Assembly (NCBI GenBank): GCA_946480825.1
Contig: CAMLLG010000034.1
Location: forward strand, 1 to 38,674
Reading direction: 5' to 3'
DNA: 38,674 nt
Source of the DNA: an uncultured Lysobacteraceae bacterium
GTDB lineage: Bacteria > Pseudomonadota > Gammaproteobacteria > Xanthomonadales > Xanthomonadaceae
Shown here: positions 9,754 through 17,920 of the stretch, piece by piece
Position numbering within the stretch: position 1 is the first letter of the stretch
Layout of the letters: the number at the start of each line of letters is the position of its first letter
The notes under the pieces: generated by a model
What the model saw: the letters and a program-made list of their open reading frames with translations, nothing else
Database searches by the model: none
Told to the model about the DNA's origin: nothing
Made by a program: the position numbers and the translations under genes

Positions 9754-10641
9754 ATGCCCGCCCCACCCGCGATCGACGGCGTCTCCGCGAGTCGTTTCCA
9801 GTTGCCGCCCGGTCCGTGGCCGACGGTGCTGGAGGCGCTGTGCGCGTGCTTTCCGAGGATCGGGCGCGATGTCTGGGCTTCGCGGTTCGCGCGCGGTCGG
9901 GTGCTCGATGTCGCGGGCGTGGCGTTGGATATCCAGGCGCCCTATCGCGTCGGCGCCGAGATCCACTATTACCGCGAAGTCGTCGATGAGCCGCGACTTG
10001 CGTCGGAAGAAACCATTCTGCACGTCGATGCGCACCTGATCGTCGTCGACAAACCGCATGGTCTGCCGGTCGTGCCTGGCGGCGGTCATGTCGCGGAGAC
10101 GTTGCTGGCGCGTCTGGTCCGTCGTTTCGGCGACATCGGCATCGCGCCGCTGCATCGGCTGGACCGGCTTACCGCGGGGCTGGTGCTGTTCTCGGCGAAT
10201 ATCGAGACGCGCGCGCGCTATCAGGCGCTGTTCCGCGATCGTGCGATCGAGAAGCGCTACGAGGCGATCGCGCCGCCGCTGCCGGCGCTCGCGTTTCCCC
10301 ACGAACGCCGCACGCGGCTGGTGCGTGGCGAGCCGTTCTTCCGCATGCGCGAAGCCGAGGGCGAGCCGAACGCGCTCACCCGCATCGACGCGATCGAGCA
10401 CGGCGCGGAGGTCTGGCGTTACGCGCTGGCGCCGGTGACCGGCCGGAAGCATCAGCTGCGCGTGCACATGGCGGCTTTGGGTGCGCCGATCCTGGGCGAT
10501 CCGCTGTATCCGCTGATGCAGACCGCGCCGGTCGATGCGACGGAACGCCCGCTGCAACTGCTGGCGCGTTCGCTCGCGTTCATCGATCCGCTCGACGGCA
10601 GGCAGCGGTCGTTCGAAAGCGGGTTGTCGCTGCGGATGTGA
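9754..10641 (+). CDS. RluA-family RNA pseudouridine synthase
   Basis: The protein converts uridine to pseudouridine in rRNA or tRNA; the exact target is not evident. In 295 residues it shows VDKPHGLPVVPGGG (motif I region), the catalytic APLHRLDRLTAGL motif with Asp137, and [23 protein letters not shown] (motif III) near the C-terminus. An S4-like N-terminal region is weak at best. The family usually has HRLDRxTSG; here it is HRLDRLTAG, as in some RluA-type paralogues. It converges on recQ with only 29 bp between stop codons. Confidence 0.88.
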   Translation: MPAPPAIDGVSASRFQLPPGPWPTVLEALCACFPRIGRDVWASRFARGRVLDVAGVALDIQAPYRVGAEIHYYREVVDEPRLASEETILHVDAHLIVVDKPHGLPVVPGGGHVAETLLARLVRRFGDIGIAPLHRLDRLTAGLVLFSANIETRARYQALFRDRAIEKRYEAIAPPLPALAFPHERRTRLVRGEPFFRMREAEGEPNALTRIDAIEHGAEVWRYALAPVTGRKHQLRVHMAALGAPILGDPLYPLMQTAPVDATERPLQLLARSLAFIDPLDGRQRSFESGLSLRM

Positions 10642-10670
10642 ACGGGTGGGCGGGGCGATGGTGCCTCGTT

Positions 10671-12473
10671 TCAGCCCTGCTCGCGCACCACTTCCAGCAC
10701 TTCCGCGCCGTAGCGCGCGAGCTTGGCGCCGCCAATGCCGCCGATGCGACCGAGTTCGGGCATCGATTCCGGCCGGCGCTCGGCGATCTCGCGCAGGGTG
10801 CTGTCGTGGAAGATGACGTAGGCGGGCACGTTCTGGTCCTTCGCCAGGCGCGCGCGCAGATCGCGCAGGGCGCGGAACAGCGCGAGGTCCTGCGAGGCGA
10901 CCGGTACGCCGGTGCGCGGGCCGCTGTCGCGCTCGCGTTTCGATTTCTCGACGACATCGCGGCGCAGCATCACGGTCTGGCCGCCGGTGAGCACGGCGCG
11001 GCTGGCGTCGGTCAGGCGCAGGCCGCCGTAAGCGTCGGTGTCGATTTCCAGCAGGCCGCCGGCCACCAGCTGGCGGAACACGCCGCGCCAGGTCTTCGCG
11101 TCGAGATCTGCGCCGATGCCGTAGGTGGTCAGCCGGTCGTGGCCGAACTGGCGGATCTTCTCGCCTTCGCCGCCGCGCAGCACGTCGATCACGTGCGCGG
11201 CGCCGAAGCGCTGGCCGGTGCGATAGACGCAGCTCAGCGCCTTGCGCGCGGCCACGGTCGCGTCCCAGCTGTCGGCGGGCGTGAGGCAGTTGTCGCAATG
11301 GCCGCATGCCTGAGGATAGGTTTCGCCGAAGCCGGCGAGCAGTACCTGACGGCGACAGCGCATCGATTCGCAGTAGCCGAGCAGTTGATCGAGCTTGCGG
11401 CGTTCGAGCTGCTTGCGCTCCTCGCCGGCTTCCGACTGTTCGATCATCTGCTTCAGCAGCACCATGTCGCCGAGGCCGTAGCACAGCCACGCTTCCGCGG
11501 GCTCGCCGTCGCGGCCGGCGCGGCCGGTTTCCTGGTAATAGCCTTCCAGCGATTTCGGCAGATCGATATGCGCGACGAAGCGCACGTCGGGTTTGTCGAT
11601 GCCCATGCCGAATGCGATGGTCGCCACCATCACCACGCTGTCCTCGCGCAGGAAGCGGCGCTGGTTCTGCGCGCGCACCTCGGCATCCAGACCGGCGTGA
11701 TACGGCAGCGCCTTGAAGCCCTGGCCGGCGAGGAATTCGGCGGTCTCCTCGACCTTGCGCCGCGACAGGCAGTAGACGATGCCGGCCTCGTCGCGGTGCG
11801 CGCGCAGGAAGTCGAGCAACTGGCGCTTGCCGTTGTCCTTCTGCACGACGGTGTAGCGGATGTTCGGGCGGTCGAAGGAGCTGACGAACCAGCGCGCGTC
11901 CTCCAACTGCAGGCGTTCGGCGATCTCGCGCTGGGTCGGCGGGTCGGCGGTGGCGGTGAGCGCGATCCGCGGCACCTCGGGCCAGCGTTCGTGCAGCACC
12001 GTGAGTTCGCGGTATTCGCGGCGGAAATCGTGGCCCCACTGCGAGACGCAGTGGGCTTCGTCGATGGCGAACAGTCCGACGTTCGCGCGGTCGAGCAGCG
12101 AGAGGAAGCGCGATGTCAGCAGCCGCTCCGGCGCGACGTACAGCAGGTCGAGTTCGCCCGCGAGCATCGCGCGTTCGATCCGCGCGGCCGATTCGGCGTC
12201 GAGCGTGGAGTTGAGGAACTCGGCGCGCACGCCGACCTGGCGCAGGGCTTCGACCTGATCCTGCATCAGCGCGATCAGCGGCGACACGACCACGCCGACG
12301 CCGTCGCGCAGCAGCGCGGGCACCTGATAGCACAGCGACTTGCCGCCGCCGGTGGGCATCAGCACCAGGGCGTCGCCGCCGTCCGCGATGTGTTCGATGA
12401 TGGCCCGCTGCTGGCCGCGGAAGTCTTCGTGGCCGAAGACGCGGCGCAGCAGGTCGCGTGGAGATTCCTGCAT
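10671..12473 (-). CDS. recQ: ATP-dependent DNA helicase RecQ
   Basis: RecQ unwinds DNA 3' to 5' in recombination and repair. The 600-residue protein has the FGHEDFRGQQ Q-motif region, Walker A PTGGGKS (about 40-46) and the DEAHCVSQWGHDFR box. It also has motif VI QETGRAGRDG, a zinc-binding cluster with C-x(n)-CRR and CGHCDNC, a winged-helix RQC region and a C-terminal HRDC domain (about 520-600). All expected domains are present and the length is close to E. coli RecQ. It is divergent from dut, with a 139-bp shared upstream region. Confidence 0.96.
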   Translation of the reverse strand: MQESPRDLLRRVFGHEDFRGQQRAIIEHIADGGDALVLMPTGGGKSLCYQVPALLRDGVGVVVSPLIALMQDQVEALRQVGVRAEFLNSTLDAESAARIERAMLAGELDLLYVAPERLLTSRFLSLLDRANVGLFAIDEAHCVSQWGHDFRREYRELTVLHERWPEVPRIALTATADPPTQREIAERLQLEDARWFVSSFDRPNIRYTVVQKDNGKRQLLDFLRAHRDEAGIVYCLSRRKVEETAEFLAGQGFKALPYHAGLDAEVRAQNQRRFLREDSVVMVATIAFGMGIDKPDVRFVAHIDLPKSLEGYYQETGRAGRDGEPAEAWLCYGLGDMVLLKQMIEQSEAGEERKQLERRKLDQLLGYCESMRCRRQVLLAGFGETYPQACGHCDNCLTPADSWDATVAARKALSCVYRTGQRFGAAHVIDVLRGGEGEKIRQFGHDRLTTYGIGADLDAKTWRGVFRQLVAGGLLEIDTDAYGGLRLTDASRAVLTGGQTVMLRRDVVEKSKRERDSGPRTGVPVASQDLALFRALRDLRARLAKDQNVPAYVIFHDSTLREIAERRPESMPELGRIGGIGGAKLARYGAEVLEVVREQG

Positions 12474-12553
12474 CGCATCAGGGTAGCAGGCGGCGCAAAT
12501 CCTTCCCGGAAGGCATCGCCGGAACGATCGTCGGCGATGCGCGGGCGGCGGGT

Positions 12554-12583
12554 TTGGCGCGGGCGGGGTCCTGCCGCGATACT
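12554..12583 (+). promoter_or_regulatory. Candidate promoter for dut
   Basis: TTGGCG (12554-12559) and GATACT (12578-12583) are separated by 18 bp, each matching four of six positions of the sigma-70 consensus. They lie 29 bp before the dut ATG and point the right way. Chance matches are common in such DNA, so confidence is low. Confidence 0.35.
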
Positions 12584-12612
12584 GGGCGCGTTCGTTCGAT
12601 CACTCCGGCCCG

Positions 12613-13071
12613 ATGACCCACACCCTGCAAGTGAAACTGCTCGACCCCCGCTTCGGCGGCGAATGGCCGCTGCCGGCCTACGCCACCGACGCCAGCGCCG
12701 GGCTGGACCTGCGCGCCGCGCTGGAGGCGCCGCGGACCCTGTCGCCGGGCGACACGATGCTGGTGCCGTCGGGGCTGGCCATCCACATCGGCGATCCCGG
12801 CTTGTGCGCGGTGATCCTGCCGCGCTCCGGGCTGGGCCACAAACACGGGATCGTGCTCGGCAACGGCACCGGCCTGATCGACGCCGACTACCAGGGGCCG
12901 CTGCTGATCAGCGTCTGGAATCGCGGGCGCGAGGCCTTCGAGATCGTACCGGGCGACCGGATCGCGCAACTGGTCATACTTCCGATCGTGCGCGCGGCCT
13001 TCGAGGTCGTGGATACTTTCGCCGACAGCGCCCGGGGCGTCGGCGGCTTCGGCCATACCGGCGTGCGCTGA
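12613..13071 (+). CDS. dut: Deoxyuridine 5'-triphosphate nucleotidohydrolase (dUTPase)
   Basis: Dut hydrolyses dUTP to dUMP and pyrophosphate, keeping uracil out of DNA and feeding dTMP synthesis. The 152-residue product is full length for a homotrimeric dUTPase and shows its conserved motifs in order. These are [10 protein letters not shown] (motif 1), [19 protein letters not shown] (motif 2 into 3), [17 protein letters not shown], and the C-terminal [10 protein letters not shown] flexible lid (motif 5). It is followed after 98 bp by the phosphomannomutase gene, an order also seen in pseudomonads (dut-algC). Confidence 0.97.
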   Translation: MTHTLQVKLLDPRFGGEWPLPAYATDASAGLDLRAALEAPRTLSPGDTMLVPSGLAIHIGDPGLCAVILPRSGLGHKHGIVLGNGTGLIDADYQGPLLISVWNRGREAFEIVPGDRIAQLVILPIVRAAFEVVDTFADSARGVGGFGHTGVR

Positions 13072-13169
13072 CCGGCCCGGGACAGCCCAGCCCAGAACAG
13101 TTCAGCGCTCCATTCCGTTTCACCCCGGCCGCATCGCGGCCGGCGACCGACAGGCACGAGACCGCATCG

Positions 13170-15464
13170 ATGAAAGACAGCCTCCGCCAGCAACTGATCC
13201 AGATCCGCCCCGCGATGAAACCGGCCGCGGTGCTGTGCGCGCTGCTGGCGGTGTGGCTGGGCTGGAGCGGGGTGGCCCAGTTCCGCGACAACGATCGCCG
13301 CGAAGATCTGCTGGCCAGCCGCGACCGCGGCGTGCAGCTGGCGCACCAGGCGCTGATGCGCCAGCAGAAGCGCCTCGGCGAATCCCTCGCCCTGGCCGAA
13401 GTGCGGACCGCGCTCGCCGCGGGCAATCTGACCGGCGCCGCCAAGGTGATCAGCGCCGGCTGGCCGAACGTCTCGCTGGTGCAGATGTTGCCGCCGGATC
13501 TGGACGACGCCTACGCCGGCTTGTCCAAGGGCGGCTACGGCAAGCTGGCGGTGGTGGAAACGGCGCTGTCCGAAGACAAGATCCGCACCTGGATCATCCG
13601 CGATCTCAACCAGCCGCGGCTTGCGCTGGCGGCCCCGGCCAAGACCGGCGACCGCGTGGCGGGCGTCGTCTACGTGCAGTTGCCTTTCACCGAACTCAGC
13701 TCGGGCCTCGAAGCCATCGGACTGGCCGGCGACACCTATCTCGGCCTGCGCCAGGGCGGCGTGACGCTGTGGGAGCGCGGCGAGCTGGCCTATGCCGACG
13801 GCGCCGAACGCATGGCCATGCCGGTCGGCGATTCCGGCCTGCGTCTGGTCGCGGCCACGTCGCCGCCGCCGCCCCAGGCGCTCGGCCTGGGCCCGGTGAC
13901 TTCGCTGATCCTGGCGGTGATCTTCGCCGTGCTGGTCTATGTGACCTGGCGCATCTCGCGCCTGCAGGCGATACAGGGCGCGGCCGACGAATCGCCCACG
14001 CTGATGGAGGCCGTGGCCACCGCGCCCGACGACGAGACCGCGCCGCTGGCGATCGAGATCCGCGAGGCCCCGAAACCGAAACCGGTGCTGATCGACCGCA
14101 GCATCTTCCGCGCCTACGACATCCGCGGCATCGTCGGCCGGACGCTGGACCGCAGCGTCGCCGAGCTGATCGGCCATTCGGTCGGTTCGCTGATGCAGGA
14201 GCGGGATCTGCGCGACATCGTCGTCGGCCGCGACGGCCGCCTCTCCGGCCCGGAGATGGTCGAAGGCCTGGTGGCGGGTCTGCGCAAGGCCGGCGTGAAC
14301 GTGACCGACATCGGCATGGTGCCGACGCCCGTGGTGTATTTCGGCGCCTACCACCTGCGCACCGGCTGCTGCATCTCGGTCACCGGCAGCCACAATCCGC
14401 CCGACTACAACGGCTTCAAGATCGTGGTCGGCGGCGAGACGCTGTACGGCGACGCGATCACCGATCTGCATGCGCGCATCGCCGAGAACCGGTTGCACAC
14501 CGCGCCCACCCCGGGCAGCCTCGGCGAACGCGACATCAGCGCCGATTACGTGCTGCGCATCGCCTCCGACGTGCAACTGGGCCGCCGGCTCAAGGTCGTG
14601 GTCGACGCCGGCAACGGCGTGGCCGGCGAGATCGGCCCGCGCGTGCTCGAAGCGATCGGCGCGGAGGTCGAGGAGCTCTACTGCGAGATCGACGGCACCT
14701 TCCCGAACCACCACCCCGACCCGAGCGAGCCGCACAACCTCGAAGACCTGATCCGGATGGTGCAGCGTCTCGACGCCGACCTCGGCATCGCCTTCGACGG
14801 CGACGGCGACCGCCTGGGCGTGGTCACCCGCGACGGCGAGAACATCTACGCCGACCGGCTGCTGATGCTGTTCGCCGCCGACGTGCTGGAACGCAATCCG
14901 GGCGCGATGATCGTCTACGACGTGAAGTGCACCGGCCGTCTCGCGTCGCACATCCTCCGCCACGGCGGCAGCCCGCTGATGTGGAAGACCGGGCATTCGC
15001 TGATCAAGGCGAAGATGCGCGAGACCGGCGCCGAACTGGCCGGCGAAATGAGCGGTCATTTCTTCTTCGCCGAGCGCTGGTACGGTTTCGACGACGGCAT
15101 CTACGCCGCCGCGCGCCTGCTGGAGATCCTGGCCACCGCGCCGGAATTCCCGGACGAGGTGCTGCACGCCCTGCCCAAGGGCGTGTCCACGCCGGAGATC
15201 AAGGTCGATGCGCCCGGCGGCGACCCGCACACCTTCGTGGAACAGTTCCGCGAAGGCGCGTTCTTCGAAGGCGGGCGGTTGTCGACCATCGACGGCCTGC
15301 GCGTGGACTGGCCGGACGGTTGGGGACTGGTGCGGGCATCGAACACCACGCCGGTGCTGGTGCTGCGTTTCGACGCCGACAATGCGGAGGCGCTGGCGCG
15401 CATCCAGGCCACGTTCCGCGAACGCCTGCTGCAGGTGAAGCCGGACCTCGTGCTGCCGTTCTGA
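13170..15464 (+). CDS. Phosphomannomutase/phosphoglucomutase with membrane-anchored N-terminal extension
   Basis: The C-terminal part (from about residue 311, SIFRAYDIRG) is a complete AlgC/XanA-type alpha-D-phosphohexomutase that interconverts the 1- and 6-phosphates of mannose or glucose for polysaccharide and LPS precursors. The catalytic serine is Ser407 in VTGSHNPP, the metal loop is DGDGD at 543-547, GEMSGH binds sugar, and RASNTTP binds phosphate. The first ~310 residues are extra. One membrane helix lies near 17-36, then a ~200-residue region, then a second helix near 240-262 and an acidic linker. This layout resembles single-domain periplasmic sensor modules. The ATG at 13170 starts the extension. 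XanA-type enzymes are about 450 residues; this one is 764. Confidence 0.92.
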   Translation: MKDSLRQQLIQIRPAMKPAAVLCALLAVWLGWSGVAQFRDNDRREDLLASRDRGVQLAHQALMRQQKRLGESLALAEVRTALAAGNLTGAAKVISAGWPNVSLVQMLPPDLDDAYAGLSKGGYGKLAVVETALSEDKIRTWIIRDLNQPRLALAAPAKTGDRVAGVVYVQLPFTELSSGLEAIGLAGDTYLGLRQGGVTLWERGELAYADGAERMAMPVGDSGLRLVAATSPPPPQALGLGPVTSLILAVIFAVLVYVTWRISRLQAIQGAADESPTLMEAVATAPDDETAPLAIEIREAPKPKPVLIDRSIFRAYDIRGIVGRTLDRSVAELIGHSVGSLMQERDLRDIVVGRDGRLSGPEMVEGLVAGLRKAGVNVTDIGMVPTPVVYFGAYHLRTGCCISVTGSHNPPDYNGFKIVVGGETLYGDAITDLHARIAENRLHTAPTPGSLGERDISADYVLRIASDVQLGRRLKVVVDAGNGVAGEIGPRVLEAIGAEVEELYCEIDGTFPNHHPDPSEPHNLEDLIRMVQRLDADLGIAFDGDGDRLGVVTRDGENIYADRLLMLFAADVLERNPGAMIVYDVKCTGRLASHILRHGGSPLMWKTGHSLIKAKMRETGAELAGEMSGHFFFAERWYGFDDGIYAAARLLEILATAPEFPDEVLHALPKGVSTPEIKVDAPGGDPHTFVEQFREGAFFEGGRLSTIDGLRVDWPDGWGLVRASNTTPVLVLRFDADNAEALARIQATFRERLLQVKPDLVLPF

Positions 15465-15516
15465 TCGTGTTTCCGGGCGTCGTTCCGGGCGACCTGCCGA
15501 TAGGCGCGGCGCGGGT

Positions 15517-16236
15517 TCAGCCGCCCGGCAGCGCCGCGGCGTCGGCCGCGGCCTCGCCCTTCAGCGCGCGATAGCGCGACAGCGCCTGCTTGAATTCCGC
15601 GTCGAGCGCTTCGCGCTCGACTTCCTGCCGCTGCTTCAGCGCGCGCAGCGCCTGCAGTTCGGCGTGCTGGTTGCGGATCTTGTCGCGCAGGACCTTGCCC
15701 ACCGGCTTGGACTGCAGTTCCAGTTCGTTGGCCTGGCGCAACAGGCTGATCAGGCTCTTGTGCAGATTCACCAGCGCCAGCGCCGAGCCCTTGAGCGACT
15801 CCTCGATCAGCTCGAAGCGATTGCGGAACGCGCGCTCCAGATCCTCATCGGTCTGGTACGACACCACCATCGCCATCTCGCGACGCGCCTGCGCCTCTTC
15901 GGCCTGACGCGCCTGCTCATCGGCGGCCGCGCGCACGCGCTCTTCGGCGGTCAGTTCGCGACCGATCCGGTTCACGGCGGTGCCGGTCTTGGGATCGAAT
16001 TCGGTGCGCTGGCGGCCCACGGCCGAGGCCGGCAGGGCGTCGCTGCAGACGCGCTTGCCGCCTTCGTCCCAGCAGTACAGTTTCTTGGGCTTGGCCTGCT
16101 GCGCGGACGCGCCGGCCGACAGCAGGGAAGACACCGCCAGCGCCAGCACGGTCAACGCGCGCGCGGACCGCCGTTCGACGCCGCGGCTTTCGGCATCGCC
16201 GCATTGGATGGAGTGATCGCGGTGCGTGGCGGTCAT
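15517..16236 (-). CDS. DUF4124-type exported protein with coiled-coil tail
   Basis: The 239-residue protein has a long basic N-region followed by a signal-peptide core (about residues 28-44, ending in AGASAQQ). A short DUF4124-like unit follows with KLYCWDEGGKRVCSDALP; the two cysteines could form a disulfide. The rest is charged and probably helical or coiled coil (about 95-225), rich in Glu, Arg and Ala. DUF4124 proteins are periplasmic and of unknown function. Its ATG overlaps the pyrE stop by 4 bp, so the two are translationally coupled. It converges on the phosphomannomutase gene with 52 bp between. Confidence 0.82.
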   Translation of the reverse strand: MTATHRDHSIQCGDAESRGVERRSARALTVLALAVSSLLSAGASAQQAKPKKLYCWDEGGKRVCSDALPASAVGRQRTEFDPKTGTAVNRIGRELTAEERVRAAADEQARQAEEAQARREMAMVVSYQTDEDLERAFRNRFELIEESLKGSALALVNLHKSLISLLRQANELELQSKPVGKVLRDKIRNQHAELQALRALKQRQEVEREALDAEFKQALSRYRALKGEAAADAAALPGG

Positions 16237-16937
16237 GTCGCCTTCCCCCCGGTGGGCGCATTGGTCTGGTCGGCGCGACGGCCGTAGCGGGCCCGGTAGG
16301 CCAGCAGCCGCGCATGCTGGTCCAGAAGTTCGGCGCTTTCGCCCGCGAATGCAAGCAGGTCGTCCAGTCCTGCGACCGCGATCACGGGAATCCCGGCCTC
16401 CGCCGCCACCGCTTCGGCCGCCGAGCGTGCGGGGCTGTCCGGGGAGGCGGTCTCGCCCGCGATCTCCTGGCGGTCCAGCGCGATCACTATCCCGGCCGGC
16501 GTGCCGCCGCCTTCGCGGATCAGGCCGAGCGCCTCGCGGATCGCGGTGCCGGCGGTGATCACGTCGTCCACGATCAGCACGCGCTTGCCGGCCAGCGGCG
16601 CACCGATCAGGGTGCCGCCCTCGCCGTGGGTCTTGGCTTCCTTGCGGTTGAAGGCCAGCGGCAGATCGCGGCCGCGGCGGGCGTATTCGCAGGCCAGCGC
16701 GGTCGCCAGCGGGATGCCCTTGTAGGCCGGTCCGAACAACAGGTCGAAGCCGAGCCCGGCGGCGTCCACCGCATCGGCGTAACAGGCGGCCAGCCCGGCG
16801 AGCGCGACACCGGAGTCGAAGCGGCCGGCGTTGAAGAAGTAGGGGCTGACCCGGCCCGATTTCAGCGTGAATTCGCCGAAGCGCAGCGCCTCGGCGCGCA
16901 GGGCCAGCTGGAGGAATCGGGTGCGGTGGTCGGTCAC
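16233..16937 (-). CDS. pyrE: Orotate phosphoribosyltransferase
   Basis: PyrE joins orotate and PRPP to give orotidine 5'-monophosphate in pyrimidine synthesis. The 234-residue protein starts with TRFLQLALRAEALRFGEF and continues FTLKSGRVSPYFFNAG. It has the GPAYKGIPLA and FNRKEAKTHGEGG segments and the PRPP-binding motif VLIVDDVITAGTA. It is about 20 residues longer than the E. coli enzyme, with an Ala-rich insertion near residue 180 and a short extra C-terminus. It is divergent from the ExoIII-family gene, with 170 bp between starts. Confidence 0.96.
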   Translation of the reverse strand: MTDHRTRFLQLALRAEALRFGEFTLKSGRVSPYFFNAGRFDSGVALAGLAACYADAVDAAGLGFDLLFGPAYKGIPLATALACEYARRGRDLPLAFNRKEAKTHGEGGTLIGAPLAGKRVLIVDDVITAGTAIREALGLIREGGGTPAGIVIALDRQEIAGETASPDSPARSAAEAVAAEAGIPVIAVAGLDDLLAFAGESAELLDQHARLLAYRARYGRRADQTNAPTGGKAT

Positions 16938-17107
16938 GGGCGGTCGCAGGCGGGCGGATGGCGAGGATGATAAATCCTGCGCGACCCGGCGAGAGGCCCG
17001 ATGGCGCGGCCCGCGCGCGGCCCGTACGCGGGGCGGCGCCGTCGATCCATCGGCGAATCCGTTACTCTTGACCGATCCCGTCGCTGTGCGGCTCCCACCG
17101 GGTTTTC

Positions 17108-17920
17108 ATGCGCATCATCAGCTTCAACGCCAACGGCCTGCGCTCCGCGGCCACCAAGGGATTTTTCGACTGGTTCCGCGCGCAGGACGCCGACGTGCTC
17201 TGCGTGCAGGAGACCAAGGCGCAGGAACACCAGCTCATGGTGCCGGAGATGCTGCCGGACGGTTATCGCGCGTTCTTCAAGGATGCGATCACCAGGAAGG
17301 GCTACAGCGGCGTCGGCATCTACAGCCGCACACCGCCGGACGAGGTCCGCACGTCGCTGGGCTGGGCACCGTTCGACGACGAAGGCCGTTACATCGAAGC
17401 GCGCTACGGCAACCTCAGCGTCGTCTCCTTCTACATCCCGTCCGGTTCCTCCGGCGAGCTGCGCCAAGGCTTCAAGTTCGAAGTGATGCGCTGGCTCAAA
17501 CCCATCCTCGACGAATGGCTGCGCAGCGGCCGCGATTACGTGCTGTGCGGCGACTGGAACATCGTCCGCGCCCGCAACGACATCAGGAACTGGACCTCGA
17601 ACCAGAAGAACTCCGGCTGCCTGCCCGAAGAACGCGCCTGGCTCAACGCGCAGATCGCCGACGCCTGCGGCGACGGCACCGCCGCGCCGGATCGCGGCTG
17701 GCTCGACAGCTATCGCGTGCTGAAACCGGAAGCCGCCGACTACACCTGGTGGTCGCAGCGCGGCGCCGCGCGCGCCAACGACGTCGGCTGGCGCATCGAC
17801 TATCAGTTCATCACCCCGTCGCTGCGCGATGCGGTGAAGGCCTGCGCGATCCACAAGGACCCGCGGTTCTCCGATCACGCGCCGTACGTCGTCGATTACG
17901 CGATCGAGGGCGGGCGATGA
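17108..17920 (+). CDS. Exodeoxyribonuclease III family nuclease
   Basis: This 270-residue protein belongs to the ExoIII/APE endonuclease-exonuclease-phosphatase family, which removes abasic sites and 3' blocks from DNA. Family active-site positions look intact: Asn7 (FNANGLRS), Glu35 (QETKAQ), Tyr in FYIPSG, Asp149 and Asn151 (GDWNIVRARNDI), Trp-Asp in WRIDY, and Asp256-His257 (SDHAPYV). Pseudomonas Crc, a related RNA-regulatory protein, is also encoded beside pyrE, so orthology to that gene is possible. The intact catalytic set makes a working nuclease more likely. The end overlaps the ampG-like start by 4 bp. Confidence 0.9.
   Translation: MRIISFNANGLRSAATKGFFDWFRAQDADVLCVQETKAQEHQLMVPEMLPDGYRAFFKDAITRKGYSGVGIYSRTPPDEVRTSLGWAPFDDEGRYIEARYGNLSVVSFYIPSGSSGELRQGFKFEVMRWLKPILDEWLRSGRDYVLCGDWNIVRARNDIRNWTSNQKNSGCLPEERAWLNAQIADACGDGTAAPDRGWLDSYRVLKPEAADYTWWSQRGAARANDVGWRIDYQFITPSLRDAVKACAIHKDPRFSDHAPYVVDYAIEGGR

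Noticed and set aside
9610..12333. Long reverse-strand frame overlapping recQ and the pseudouridine synthase gene
   Set aside because: Its translation is Arg/Ala/Pro/Gly-rich without motifs and lies out of frame with clearly real genes.
10638..13169. Very long open frame running on the forward strand through recQ into the phosphomannomutase gene
   Set aside because: The part before 13170 is antisense to recQ and then crosses dut in another frame. It is an artefact of high GC with few stop codons; only the part from 13170 is coding.
17068..17096. TTGACC as -35 of a promoter for the ExoIII-family gene
   Set aside because: No acceptable -10 hexamer occurs 16-18 bp downstream.
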